Assembly (NCBI GenBank): GCA_963977135.1
Contig: CAXBNN010000006.1
Location: 62,001-126,000, forward strand
Length of the DNA: 64,000 nucleotides
Direction: 5' to 3'
Source: UBA2040 sp963977135
GTDB taxonomy: Bacteria > Bacteroidota > Bacteroidia > Flavobacteriales_D > Crocinitomicaceae
Shown here: one piece after another, positions 42,082-49,757 of the stretch
How positions within the stretch are numbered: the first letter of the stretch is position 1
How the letters are laid out: every line of letters starts with the position of its first letter
Notes under the pieces: generated by a model
Told to the model about the DNA's origin: nothing
The model's input: the letters and a program-made list of their open reading frames with translations, nothing else
The model's database searches: none
Translations under genes and position numbers: made by a program

Positions 42082-42477
42082 ATGAAGAAAAAGATGAATT
42101 TTTGGGCTTTTGGCCTTACGTTAATGATAGCAATAGTAGTTTCCAGTTGCTCGAATATGAACGATGCTAAAATTGATCTGTCGGCCAACGAACAACAAAA
42201 AGAAGAAGCATTCAATCAAATCCTTGACAACCAGGAACTGCTTAATGACTTTATGAATGAAATGATGGCACAACCCACTTCCATGAATAGGATGATGGAG
42301 AATGACGGGTTTATGAACAACATGTTTAATCAAGAAAATATGGATTACATGCACGAACACAATCCTGAAATGAATAACTACATGATGAACAATATGAAGT
42401 ACAGGATGGACAGGGATACTTCTATTGCCAAAGAATGGGACAATTGGATGATGAAACGAATGCACGAGTATCAATAG
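42082..42477 (+). CDS. Met-rich lipoprotein
   Basis: A 131-residue lipoprotein (signal NFWAFGLTLMIAIVVSSC). The mature protein is extraordinarily Met-rich, with clusters such as DFMNEMMAQPTSMNRMMEN and NYMMNNMKYRM, plus His and Asn. Such methionine clusters bind copper(I) or stabilise under oxidation in periplasmic proteins; that reading is an inference. It is the first gene of a four-gene unit (Met-rich, SHOCT, DUF302, APC permease) under the 21-bp repeat. Confidence 0.78.
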   Translation: MKKKMNFWAFGLTLMIAIVVSSCSNMNDAKIDLSANEQQKEEAFNQILDNQELLNDFMNEMMAQPTSMNRMMENDGFMNNMFNQENMDYMHEHNPEMNNYMMNNMKYRMDRDTSIAKEWDNWMMKRMHEYQ

Positions 42478-42557
42478 TTATAAGATAAAGCCCGTTTCAG
42501 GAATATCTGGATGGGAAAATAGTTTCTTTAACCATTAATAAAAAAGGAGAATTTAGT

Positions 42558-42779
42558 ATGATGAATCGATATGGATCTCATGGCTGGGGAATGGTTTGGT
42601 GGTGGATTATTGCCATTGGCATTGTCGCGGCCATTGTTTGGATAGTGACTAAACGGTTGAACAAAAGCAGTACCAATCAAGGTATGAGCAAATCGGCCCT
42701 CGAAATTTTAAAAGAGCGCTACGCCAGAGGCGAAATAGACAAACAGGAATTCGAAGAACGCAAGAGAGATTTAACATAA
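42558..42779 (+). CDS. SHOCT-domain small membrane protein, second copy
   Basis: Seventy-three residues: MMNRYGSHGWGMVWWWIIAI starts a Trp-rich membrane helix (about 11-31), then the SHOCT motif (ALEILKERYARGEIDKQEFEERKRDL). It matches the architecture of the 4888 protein next to dps, another link between the two stress clusters. It is 80 nt after the Met-rich gene and 11 nt before DUF302. Confidence 0.88.
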   Translation: MMNRYGSHGWGMVWWWIIAIGIVAAIVWIVTKRLNKSSTNQGMSKSALEILKERYARGEIDKQEFEERKRDLT

Positions 42780-42790
42780 AATATATAGAA

Positions 42791-43177
42791 ATGAAATACT
42801 ACTACGAAAAAACCTTGAAAGATGTGAGCTTCGAAGAAGCTATTCAAAAAGTAACGGATGGCTTAAAAGAAGAAGGCTTTGGTATCCTTACCGAAATAGA
42901 TGTGCAAGCCACCCTCAAGGAAAAGCTGGACGAGGATTTTAGGCCTTACCGAATTCTGGGTGCGTGCAATCCACCTTTTGCACACAAGGCATTACTTGCC
43001 GAGGATAAAATCGGTATTATGCTACCCTGCAATGTAATTGTACAGCAAAAAGACGATGGCGTTGCAGTCGCGGCAGTCGATCCGGTGGCCTCCATGCAGG
43101 CAGTCGGTAACAAAGACTTGGGAAAAATAGCCGAAGAAATTCAATCTAAATTAAAATCAGTGATTGAAAATCTTTAA
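42791..43177 (+). CDS. DUF302 domain protein
   Basis: A 128-residue single DUF302 domain: YYYEKTLKDVSFEEAIQKVTDGLKEEGFGILTEIDVQATLKEKL, the central PYRILGACNPPFAHKALLAE, and GIMLPCNVIVQQKDDGVAVAAVDPVA are hallmark segments. DUF302 domains occur in small cytoplasmic or membrane-linked stress proteins; the ligand is unsettled. It is in the middle of the 42.0-44.5 kb unit. Confidence 0.92.
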   Translation: MKYYYEKTLKDVSFEEAIQKVTDGLKEEGFGILTEIDVQATLKEKLDEDFRPYRILGACNPPFAHKALLAEDKIGIMLPCNVIVQQKDDGVAVAAVDPVASMQAVGNKDLGKIAEEIQSKLKSVIENL

Positions 43178-43215
43178 TCTTATTGAAGAAAACAGTTGCT
43201 GATGAAAAACGGTGA

Positions 43216-44526
43216 ATGAAAGAGTATAAAAAAAATAGTTTAACACTGAAAGGCGCAGTTGCTCTCGGTACTGGTGTTATGATTGGCGCCGGAATATTTG
43301 CCCTTTTGGGACAGGTGGCTGAATTGTCAGGAACATGGTTTCCCTATATCTTTATTGTCGGAGCAATCATTTCCGCTTTCAGTGCTTATTCCTACATCAA
43401 GGTTTCCAATGCCTATCCATCTGCCGGTGGCATAGCCATGATATTAATGAAAGCCTACGGAAAGACAACAATCACCGCAGCTGCATCCGTTTTGATGGCT
43501 CTTTCTATGATTATCAATGAAAGTTTGGTAGCAAGAACGTTTGGTTCCTATACCATGCAACTTTTTGATTTGGACAATAACGCCTTGTGGGTGCCGTCTT
43601 TAGGTGTTGCCTTATTGATACTTGCCTACATTGTTAATATATCGGGAAATAAGATTATCGGGAAGACCTCACAGTTCATGGCAATAGTCAAAATAGCAGG
43701 GATTCTCGTGTTTGCAATTGGAGGTTTGTGGGCCGCTCATTTTACTTTAGGTAATTTAATGCCTACCTCATCTGATGCAAGTGATTATTCGCCTGCAAGT
43801 TATATTGGAGCTATTGCACTTTCAATATTGGCCTTTAAAGGATTTACAACAATTACCAATAGTGGGGGAGAAATCACCAAACCACACAAAAATGTGGGAA
43901 GAGCTATCATTATTTCATTAATCATTTGCACGATAGTTTATTTTTTAGTTGCCATTGCTGTAAATGCCAGTTTGTCCATCCCTGAAATAGTCAAAGCAAA
44001 AGATTACTCCCTCGCAGAAGCTGCAAGACCTGCCTTTGGAAATTATGGACTTTATTTTACAGTGGGAATAGCAATTGTGGCTACCATTTCAGGAATAATT
44101 GCCAGTATTTTTGCTGTTTCTAGGATGACAGCAATGTTAACTGATATGAATCTTATTCCACACAGCCATTTCGGAATGTCAGGAAGCATTCAAAAACACA
44201 TGTTGATTTATATAGTCGTCATTGCAATTACCTTAACCATTTTCTTTGACTTGTCGCGCATTGCTTCTATTGGCGCAATATTCTACTTAGTGATGGATAT
44301 GATTGTTCACTGGGGCGTTTTTAAACATTTACGAAAAGAAGTCAATGCGAATCCTATTATCTTACTATCAGCACTATTGCTTGACTTGATAGTCCTAATT
44401 GCTTTTTTATGGGTCAAAGCCAGCTCTGATATTTTTGTTGTAATCATCTCAGCAATCGGGATTGTTTTGGTTTTTGCCGGAGAGAAATGGTTTTTACATT
44501 GGAAGGAAAATAAAACAACGGAGTAA
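43216..44526 (+). CDS. APC-family amino acid/polyamine permease
   Basis: A 436-residue permease with about twelve helices. The APC substrate-site motif is GVMIGAGIFALLGQVAELSG (helix 1, the unwound Gly-Ala-Gly), followed by YPSAGGIAMILMKAYG. It belongs to the amino acid-polyamine-organocation superfamily; the substrate cannot be told. It is the last gene of the 42.0-44.5 kb unit. Confidence 0.9.
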   Translation: MKEYKKNSLTLKGAVALGTGVMIGAGIFALLGQVAELSGTWFPYIFIVGAIISAFSAYSYIKVSNAYPSAGGIAMILMKAYGKTTITAAASVLMALSMIINESLVARTFGSYTMQLFDLDNNALWVPSLGVALLILAYIVNISGNKIIGKTSQFMAIVKIAGILVFAIGGLWAAHFTLGNLMPTSSDASDYSPASYIGAIALSILAFKGFTTITNSGGEITKPHKNVGRAIIISLIICTIVYFLVAIAVNASLSIPEIVKAKDYSLAEAARPAFGNYGLYFTVGIAIVATISGIIASIFAVSRMTAMLTDMNLIPHSHFGMSGSIQKHMLIYIVVIAITLTIFFDLSRIASIGAIFYLVMDMIVHWGVFKHLRKEVNANPIILLSALLLDLIVLIAFLWVKASSDIFVVIISAIGIVLVFAGEKWFLHWKENKTTE

Positions 44527-44580
44527 GCCAAAAATCCTCCACCTTCCTCCCACCTTTCTCACAAATACCTCACAAATCCG

Positions 44581-44588
44581 TAAGTTTG
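44581..44588 (+). promoter_or_regulatory. -7 promoter box (TAAGTTTG)
   Basis: Exact TAnnTTTG match 30 nt before the ATG at 44619. The decayed copy at 53216 keeps a homologous stretch (TATCTTCG) at the same place. Confidence 0.62.
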
Positions 44589-44618
44589 CAACTTCAAAAC
44601 AAAGCAAACATCAAAACA

Positions 44619-45008
44619 ATGATCAAACACGAACTAAAAGACAAGCTCCTTCACCTCACCATCCCCAACAAAGATTTCTCCCACAGAATACCTGTTGAGA
44701 AGATAGGTAAAGCCATACAGTGGAACATAGGCGACTTAGGTTCGGAACGTATCGTCATTAAGAATGTTTCGCGTTTAACGCTTCGGCTTTTCACCCAAAA
44801 TATTACGGATGAGAAGTATATACTTCAGTTCAAAGACATCGTTCAGGAATATGCACCAAAGAATAACATCGATTGGAAAGCGACCTTGTTGGCTGTAACG
44901 ATACAAAACGAATACAATTCTCGCATGGCGGTTCAGGAAGGTGCTGCTTCCAAAATGACCACGGATGAGATTATTGGGATTTTGGAGGAGAAGTATGGGT
45001 TGGATTAG
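44619..45008 (+). CDS. Small unknown protein, intact member of a decaying four-copy family
   Basis: I place the start at ATG 44619 (the frame is open from 44586), because the decayed copy at 53216 aligns from the same point. The 129-residue product (IKHELKDKLLHLTIPNKDFS, then SERIVIKNVSRLTLRLFTQ, then MTTDEIIGILEEKYGL) is soluble, with strand-rich first half and helical end. It is unrecognised. Copies lie at 41741 (5' part), 47772 (last 40 nt) and 53216 (full length, broken). It has a good promoter box. Confidence 0.7.
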   Translation: MIKHELKDKLLHLTIPNKDFSHRIPVEKIGKAIQWNIGDLGSERIVIKNVSRLTLRLFTQNITDEKYILQFKDIVQEYAPKNNIDWKATLLAVTIQNEYNSRMAVQEGAASKMTTDEIIGILEEKYGLD

Positions 45009-45048
45009 GATTGGATATAGAAAAAATAAAACCGGGATTACAAGCCTG

Positions 45049-45064
45049 CCTGTCGGCAGACAGG
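45049..45064. repeat. Palindromic CCTGTC repeat
   Basis: CCTGTC (45049-45054) pairs with GACAGG (45059-45064), loop GGCA. Member of the same palindrome family as 9024, 34948 and 60165. A related unit (CCTGCCTGTCGGC) lies at about 45108-45120. Confidence 0.75.
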
Positions 45065-45206
45065 GATTTAGGGATTGCCGGGATTTTTTTGCCGGACGCT
45101 GAACACCTGCCTGTCGGCTAGAAAGGGAGTCGAAGTGTGCGGGAAAACAAAACCGGGATTTAGGGGATTTAGGGATTACCTGGATTAATTTGCGTTTATG
45201 CCTTCA

Positions 45207-45272
45207 TTTTTCGCCTTACACTTTCCTGAGGCGAAATATTCATCGATAAGATTGGATTTTTTCTCTGTTCTC
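45207..45272. repeat. Shared hairpin spacer, copy 1
   Basis: TTTCGCCTTACACTTTCCTG then AGGCGAAA forms an 8-bp stem. The whole stretch, through TCGATAAGATTGGATTTTTT, recurs at 47898-47965. In both places it lies between a member of the 44619 family and a heptad array. Confidence 0.9.
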
Positions 45273-45324
45273 TAATCATTATTCTCTGTTCTGGATTCGA
45301 GATTCACTTTTCCCAACTCATTAT

Positions 45325-45429
45325 TCTCTGTTCTCGGCTCTCTATTCTCTGTTCTGGGCTCTGGACTCTGAATTCTAGACTCTGGACTCTGGGTTCTCGG
45401 CTCTCTGTTCTCTATTCTCTATTCTCTGT
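45325..45429. repeat. Heptanucleotide repeat array 1 (15 units)
   Basis: Fifteen consecutive 7-bp units of the form TCTnnnn, mostly TCTCTGT, TCTCGGC, TCTGGAC and TCTCTAT. It fills most of the 45009-45593 gap together with the spacer and palindromes. No gene is evident there. Confidence 0.95.
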
Positions 45430-45593
45430 TCTCATTTAGTAAGCATTCCTTTATTTCAAGTCTTTTTATTCTTACCTTGTGGTTGTTGAACAAAAAAATG
45501 GAGCCTCAATTGTTCATGGTGAATTCAATTCAACAAATTATCATATAATTGATACTGCAAAGAAAATATTTCATTTAAATTAAAAACTATCGA

Positions 45594-46694
45594 ATGCCAT
45601 TATACATGGATCGTCATGATGTATCGAAATCTGTAACTGCTGAAAATGTTGCACAGTTGCATAAGGAGGATCTGAAAATTCAGGAGCAATTTAACTGTCG
45701 TGGATTAACGTATTGGTTTGATGATATCAAAAAAATAGCTTTTTGTTTAGTTGAAGCTCCAGACAAAGAATCTATTCAAAAAATGCATAATTTTGCCCAT
45801 GGAGAGGTGCCCAATCATATTATTGAGGTAGATGAAAATCTTGTTGAATCATTTCTAGGTAGAATAGAAGACCCTGATAATTCTTCATCCACAGATTTAA
45901 ATATTATCAATGACACCGCTCAACGGACATTAATGGTTATTCGTTTTCATACCATCTCCTTGAATGGTATTAATAATTCCCAATGGCAATCCTATATGCA
46001 GCGAGTAATTAAAGTAATTGGTGAATTACTAGTGGAGTATGAAGGAAGGCTAGTTGAACATAAAGAAGGATACCTGTTGATTTCATTTAAATCTGCTTAT
46101 AAAGCAGTACAGTGTGCAATGGAATTAGAACCTTTAATTTCTAAGAAAATCGTTGTTTTTTACGATTCAAATATTCGCTTTAAAATTGGATTGGCTTCAG
46201 GAATGCCGGTTGCAGCTAGTAAGACCTTTTTTGAAGATACTACTAAATTGGCCAATCGACTTTGCTTTATAAATCATTCCAATATAGTATTGTCAACGGA
46301 GGTTCAAAATTTATTTGTAACAGAAAAAATAAATGCATATTTCGATGTGGACAAAATATATGTTTTACCATTTTCAGAGGAATTTTTTTTAAACACATTA
46401 ATTGATTTTATCGAGAAAGAATGGGATAATCCAGAATTAAAAGTTGAAGATTTTGATATACCATTTGGAATGAGCAGAACACAAGTATACCGCAAAGTAA
46501 TGCAGTTAACAGGAAAATCACCAAACAGTTTTCTAAAGGAATATCGTTTAAATCGGGCTTTAGAAAAAATTAATAAGAACTTAAATACCATTTCAGAAAT
46601 CGCATATGAAACAGGATTTAATAGTTTATCCTACTTTTCAAAGTGTTTCTCGAAAAGATATGACCTTTTGCCGACGGAATATATAAAATCTTGA
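45594..46694 (+). CDS. DUF4242/degenerate-cyclase/AraC transcription regulator
   Basis: A 366-residue three-domain protein. An N-terminal DUF4242 domain (MPLYMDRHDVSKSVTAENVAQLH, ending AHGEVPNHIIEVD, residues 1-85) is followed by a domain resembling a nucleotide cyclase without its catalytic Asp pair (about 105-265). A C-terminal AraC helix-turn-helix (about 270-365, FGMSRTQVYRKVMQLTGKSPNSFL, then ISEIAYETGFNSLSYFSKCF) completes it. It should sense a small ligand and bind DNA. Downstream genes (cupin, truncated haemoglobin) are on the same strand. Confidence 0.87.
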   Translation: MPLYMDRHDVSKSVTAENVAQLHKEDLKIQEQFNCRGLTYWFDDIKKIAFCLVEAPDKESIQKMHNFAHGEVPNHIIEVDENLVESFLGRIEDPDNSSSTDLNIINDTAQRTLMVIRFHTISLNGINNSQWQSYMQRVIKVIGELLVEYEGRLVEHKEGYLLISFKSAYKAVQCAMELEPLISKKIVVFYDSNIRFKIGLASGMPVAASKTFFEDTTKLANRLCFINHSNIVLSTEVQNLFVTEKINAYFDVDKIYVLPFSEEFFLNTLIDFIEKEWDNPELKVEDFDIPFGMSRTQVYRKVMQLTGKSPNSFLKEYRLNRALEKINKNLNTISEIAYETGFNSLSYFSKCFSKRYDLLPTEYIKS

Positions 46695-46843
46695 TTCTTA
46701 AATTATTCGGAGTTAAAAGGCAATAATAATGACCCAAAAGTTCGCATTATAAACCTAAATTTTCTATCCATCCGTCCATTTAAGTCCTAGTTTTGACTAT
46801 AATTAATTTTACTAGTAATCACAATTAATTAAAGATTTAAACT

Positions 46844-47230
46844 ATGAAAATTTCAAAAGATAACATCGAAATCAAAATGGAAATACCCGGTGCCATAATC
46901 CGTCAGAAAACTGATTTTGGTGATGCTACTGGATTGGGTAAAATTAGTGGTGAGTATTTCAGTCTTTCCAAAGGAGTAGACACAACTCCCCTATTTATGG
47001 GACTAGAAGGAGATTTATGTCAATGTCCTCATTGGGGCTATCTTATTAGCGGTCAACTTACTACTACCGATGCTCAAGGTAACAAGGAAATTGTAAATGA
47101 GAAAGATTTGTTTTACTGGCCAGCTGGGCATAACGTTATGGTCAATGCCAATGCAGAAATAGTGATGTTCAGCCCACAGCACGAGCATACGCAAGTCATC
47201 AATCATATGATTGAGAAAACGAAAGATTAA
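46844..47230 (+). CDS. Cupin-like protein (128 aa)
   Basis: A 128-residue single-domain protein of cupin type. A MEIPGAIIRQKTDFGDATG start, a CQCPHWGYLISGQLTTTDAQG motif 1 with a His, and DLFYWPAGHNVMVNANAEIVMFSP with the motif-2 His are visible. Metal binding through these residues is plausible. It sits between the AraC regulator and the truncated haemoglobin. The substrate is unknown. Confidence 0.83.
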   Translation: MKISKDNIEIKMEIPGAIIRQKTDFGDATGLGKISGEYFSLSKGVDTTPLFMGLEGDLCQCPHWGYLISGQLTTTDAQGNKEIVNEKDLFYWPAGHNVMVNANAEIVMFSPQHEHTQVINHMIEKTKD

Positions 47231-47274
47231 TCCAAAGTCAGACCAGTTGAAATAATCTTCAAAATTTAAAAAAA

Positions 47275-47727
47275 ATGAAACATTTAATTTTTATAGCATT
47301 TATCGTTTTTTCACAAACAAACATAATTTTGGCTCAAGACCAAGTATCCGATGATTCTGAAAGTCTTTTTGAAAGACTAGGAGGAGTTGAAGGAATTACG
47401 TTAATCGTTGATGATGTAATTGAAGCTCACATGATTAATCCGGTTATCAAAGACATTTTCACACCCTTAAAAGCTCATCCTGAACGTTTGGAAAAAATTC
47501 GTCAACATACTATCGAATTTTTTAGTGCCGGTAGTGGAGGTCCTGTTGTTTATAAAGGCCGTAAAATGACTTTAACTCACGAAGGAATGGATATAAGTGC
47601 TGAAGAATACATGTGTGTTATGGATGATATAATGAATGTTTTGGAGGAACACGGGATAGATGAAACATCAAAAAAGGATGTTTTGGCCATCCTTTGGTCT
47701 TTAAAAGAAATGATAATGGGTAAATAA
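47275..47727 (+). CDS. Exported group I truncated haemoglobin
   Basis: A 150-residue protein. A signal peptide (KHLIFIAFIVFSQTNIILAQ) precedes a 2-on-2 globin (SLFERLGGVEGITLIVDDVIEAHM, FFSAGSGGPVVYKG, and MTLTHEGMDISAEEY with the proximal His). Export is unusual for this family; in the periplasm it would meet oxygen or nitric oxide directly. It is 44 nt after the cupin gene. The 3' remnant of the 44619 family begins 44 nt downstream. Confidence 0.9.
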   Translation: MKHLIFIAFIVFSQTNIILAQDQVSDDSESLFERLGGVEGITLIVDDVIEAHMINPVIKDIFTPLKAHPERLEKIRQHTIEFFSAGSGGPVVYKGRKMTLTHEGMDISAEEYMCVMDDIMNVLEEHGIDETSKKDVLAILWSLKEMIMGK

Positions 47728-47771
47728 ATTCTTAACAATGAATCTAAGTAACTATGGATTCAAATCAAAAG

Positions 47772-47812
47772 GAGATTATTGGTGATTTGGAGGAGAAGTA
47801 TGGGTTGGATTG
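47772..47812 (+). pseudogene. 3' tip of the 44619-type gene (decayed copy C)
   Basis: GAGATTATTGGTGATTTGGA followed by GGAGAAGTATGGGTTGGATT matches the last 40 nt of the intact gene. It is just after the truncated haemoglobin gene. The remainder of the gap to 48189 holds the hairpin spacer and heptad array. Confidence 0.88.
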
Positions 47813-47897
47813 AGAATTGAGAATTGAGAATTGAGAATTAAAAAAATTACTGATACAATCTCAATCTTCCTTTCGCTTCGGTTAAATTTCAGTTTTC

Positions 47898-47965
47898 TTT
47901 TTCGCCTTACACTTCCCTGATGCGAAATATTCGTCGATAAGATTGGATTTTTTCTCTGTTCTCGG
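47898..47965. repeat. Shared hairpin spacer, copy 2
   Basis: Same sequence as 45207-45272, with small changes (TTTCGC...GCGAAA stem), again followed by heptad repeats. Confidence 0.9.
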
Positions 47966-48064
47966 CTCTCTGTTCTGGATTCTGGACTCTGGATTCTGGA
48001 TTCTCGGCTCTCTGTTCTCAATTCTCTGTTCTTGGCTCTCTATTCTCTGTTCTGAATTCTAGAT
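47953..48064. repeat. Heptanucleotide repeat array 2 (16 units)
   Basis: Sixteen consecutive TCTnnnn heptads (TCTCTGT, TCTCGGC, TCTGGAT, TCTGGAC and variants). The frame opposite encodes a Glu-Ser-Arg repeat, which is not a gene. The array ends 25 bp before the 21-bp direct repeat. Confidence 0.95.
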
Positions 48065-48089
48065 TCTTTTTAAATAGATAATCTGAATG

Positions 48090-48119
48090 ATGTAACATCT
48101 ACACTGAATTGTGTAATGC
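48090..48119 (+). promoter_or_regulatory. 21-bp-spaced direct repeat, stress-regulon site 4
   Basis: TGTAA at 48091 and 48112, 21 bp apart, with AATT before the second. It lies about 75-100 nt upstream of the 3-hydroxyacyl-CoA dehydrogenase start. A TACCTTG-type box is near 48139-48145. Confidence 0.6.
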
Positions 48120-48189
48120 CAAGCTCTTTCTAGTTGCCTACCTTGCCATAATGTGATGAATCATTCACATTATAATTCAAAGTAAAATT

Positions 48190-49083
48190 ATGAAAATCAA
48201 AAATGTAACAGTAGCTGGAACAGGAGTTTTAGGTAGCCAAATCGCTTTTCAATCGGCATTTAAAGGATTTAAGGTTTCTGCTTTTGATATTAATGATGAA
48301 GAAATAAAAAATGCGAAAGAACGAATTGACGTTTTAAAAGAACGTTATCAAGAAGATAAATATGGTTCGAAAAAAGAAGTGGATGATGCATGCGATCGTA
48401 TTTCCTTTTTCACCGATTTGGCAAAAGCAGTTGAGAACGCTGATATAGTAATCGAGGCGATTCCAGAAGTGCTGAGCATCAAGCAGGACTTCTATGAAAA
48501 ATTGTCGAAAGTTGCGAATAAAGAAACCATTTTCGCTTCTAACTCCTCGACTATGATACCAAGTCAAATTGTAGAATTTACAGACCGACCGGAAAAATAC
48601 TTGCATTTGCATTTTGCCAATGAAATTTGGAGACTGAATATTGCTGAAATCATGAAGCATGAAGGCACCTCAATGGAAGTATTTGATGAAGTGATTGAGT
48701 TTGCCAAAGCGATTGGGATGGTTCCGATTCCGCTGAAGAAAGAGCAACCAGGCTATGTTTTAAACTCGCTGCTGGTTCCTCATCTTAAAGCTAGTATTCA
48801 AATGGCATCAGATGGAATCGCGGATCCAAAAATAATTGATAAGACCTGGATGATTTCAACAGGTGCGCCGTTAGGCCCATTCGCATTCTTGGATATCATC
48901 GGACCAAACACACCCTATAATTTATTTAAAGCATGGGGAGATGCCGGAGATGAAATCTCTGCAAAAGCTGCCAAATGGTTGAAAGCAGAATATCTCGACA
49001 AAGGAAGAATGGGAACTGCAAACGGCAAAGGTATTTATGACTATCCAAATCCGGAATATAAAGAAGCTGATTTTCTAAAATAA
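48190..49083 (+). CDS. 3-hydroxyacyl-CoA dehydrogenase family protein
   Basis: A 297-residue enzyme. The NAD fold is GTGVLGSQIAFQSAFKGFKVSAFDIN (GxGxxG at 10-15), then ASNSSTMIPSQI and the catalytic-region HLHFANEIWRLNIAEIM (His in place of the classical HFFNP), followed by a C-terminal helical domain. It should oxidise 3-hydroxyacyl-CoA or reduce acetoacetyl-CoA with NAD(H). It carries the 21-bp repeat upstream, linking it to the stress regulon. A large hairpin follows at 49121. Confidence 0.9.
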   Translation: MKIKNVTVAGTGVLGSQIAFQSAFKGFKVSAFDINDEEIKNAKERIDVLKERYQEDKYGSKKEVDDACDRISFFTDLAKAVENADIVIEAIPEVLSIKQDFYEKLSKVANKETIFASNSSTMIPSQIVEFTDRPEKYLHLHFANEIWRLNIAEIMKHEGTSMEVFDEVIEFAKAIGMVPIPLKKEQPGYVLNSLLVPHLKASIQMASDGIADPKIIDKTWMISTGAPLGPFAFLDIIGPNTPYNLFKAWGDAGDEISAKAAKWLKAEYLDKGRMGTANGKGIYDYPNPEYKEADFLK

Positions 49084-49120
49084 GCGGAAAAATAAGACAA
49101 CAATTGTACTAACTTTTACA

Positions 49121-49196
49121 AGGGCTAAAAAGAAAGGGCGATCGAAGTAGTTAATCGAAGATTTTTGCTTCTAAATCGTCACTTTTTTTTAGCCCT
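49121..49196. other. Large imperfect inverted repeat after the dehydrogenase
   Basis: AGGGCTAAAAAGAAAGGGCG (from 49121) pairs imperfectly with the stretch 49175-49196 (ATCGTCAC...TAGCCCT). A T-run is in the right arm. It may be a terminator but is larger than the others in the window. Confidence 0.55.
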
Positions 49197-49246
49197 AAAA
49201 AGTAAGTAAACAGAGTAAAAGACAAATACATAAAAAGCCAATAGAA

Positions 49247-49609
49247 ATGGAAGAAAAAAGACATTACGCCGTTATCGAAAACTACAATAGAAAACTGACT
49301 TTTAAATATAAGAAGGAGGTAATTGCAGAAACGACACGTGCTTTGATTTTAAAGGAAGTTGGGACTAGTGTTTACAATCCAGTATTCTACTTACCAAAAG
49401 AAGATGTCCTAATTGAATTAGAATTAGTGCCAAATCGTAAAAGTCATTGCCCTATTAAAGGATATGCCTCCTACTGGAATGTTAAGGGCGGTTATACTGA
49501 CAACTATTTTGCATGGAGCTATGAAGAAGCATTGCCTCGCGCAAATAAAATTGAAGGTTTTATTGCTTTCAATATGGAATACATTACTGTTATTTCAGAG
49601 CCCTTTTAA
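49247..49609 (+). CDS. DUF427 domain protein
   Basis: A 120-residue single-domain DUF427 protein. Landmarks: VIAETTRALILKEVGTSVYNPVFYLPKEDVLIELE, then the Cys-Pro-x-Lys-Gly motif SHCPIKGYASYWNV and AWSYEEALPRANKIEGFIAFN. DUF427 proteins are small soluble beta-fold proteins, often next to oxidoreductases; no reaction is established. It lies between the dehydrogenase and PoxB-like genes. Confidence 0.9.
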   Translation: MEEKRHYAVIENYNRKLTFKYKKEVIAETTRALILKEVGTSVYNPVFYLPKEDVLIELELVPNRKSHCPIKGYASYWNVKGGYTDNYFAWSYEEALPRANKIEGFIAFNMEYITVISEPF

Positions 49610-49673
49610 TATCAAGATTTTAAGATTAACGTCTAAACGCAATGTGGGTTGTCAAGTAAAGTTGACCGACTTG

Positions 49674-49715
49674 CAATGCGACTTTACGCATTGACGATAG
49701 CTAAAAAATTTTAGC
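49674..49715 (+). promoter_or_regulatory. Two inverted repeats upstream of the PoxB-like gene
   Basis: CAATGCG (49674-49680) pairs with CGCATTG (49687-49693), and GCTAAAA with TTTTAGC (49700-49715). Either could be an operator or attenuator of the PoxB-like gene; there is no T-run to call a terminator. Confidence 0.4.
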
Positions 49716-49757
49716 CAATCAGTGCAACCATGAATTTAATTCTAATCCAAAAACGTT

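Noticed and set aside
42121..42474. Minus-strand His/Val/Ile-rich frame
   Set aside because: It is the complement of the Met-rich lipoprotein gene (ATG codons read as CAT = His) and has no start or context of its own.
47776..48021. Minus-strand frame coding a Glu-Ser-Arg-rich repeat protein
   Set aside because: It is only the translation of the TCTnnnn heptad array and spacer; the period of 7 bp gives a 7-residue repeat in any open frame.
49121..49196. Riboswitch in the hairpin after the dehydrogenase gene
   Set aside because: The long arms are imperfect and the region is downstream of a gene rather than in a leader; called only as an inverted repeat.
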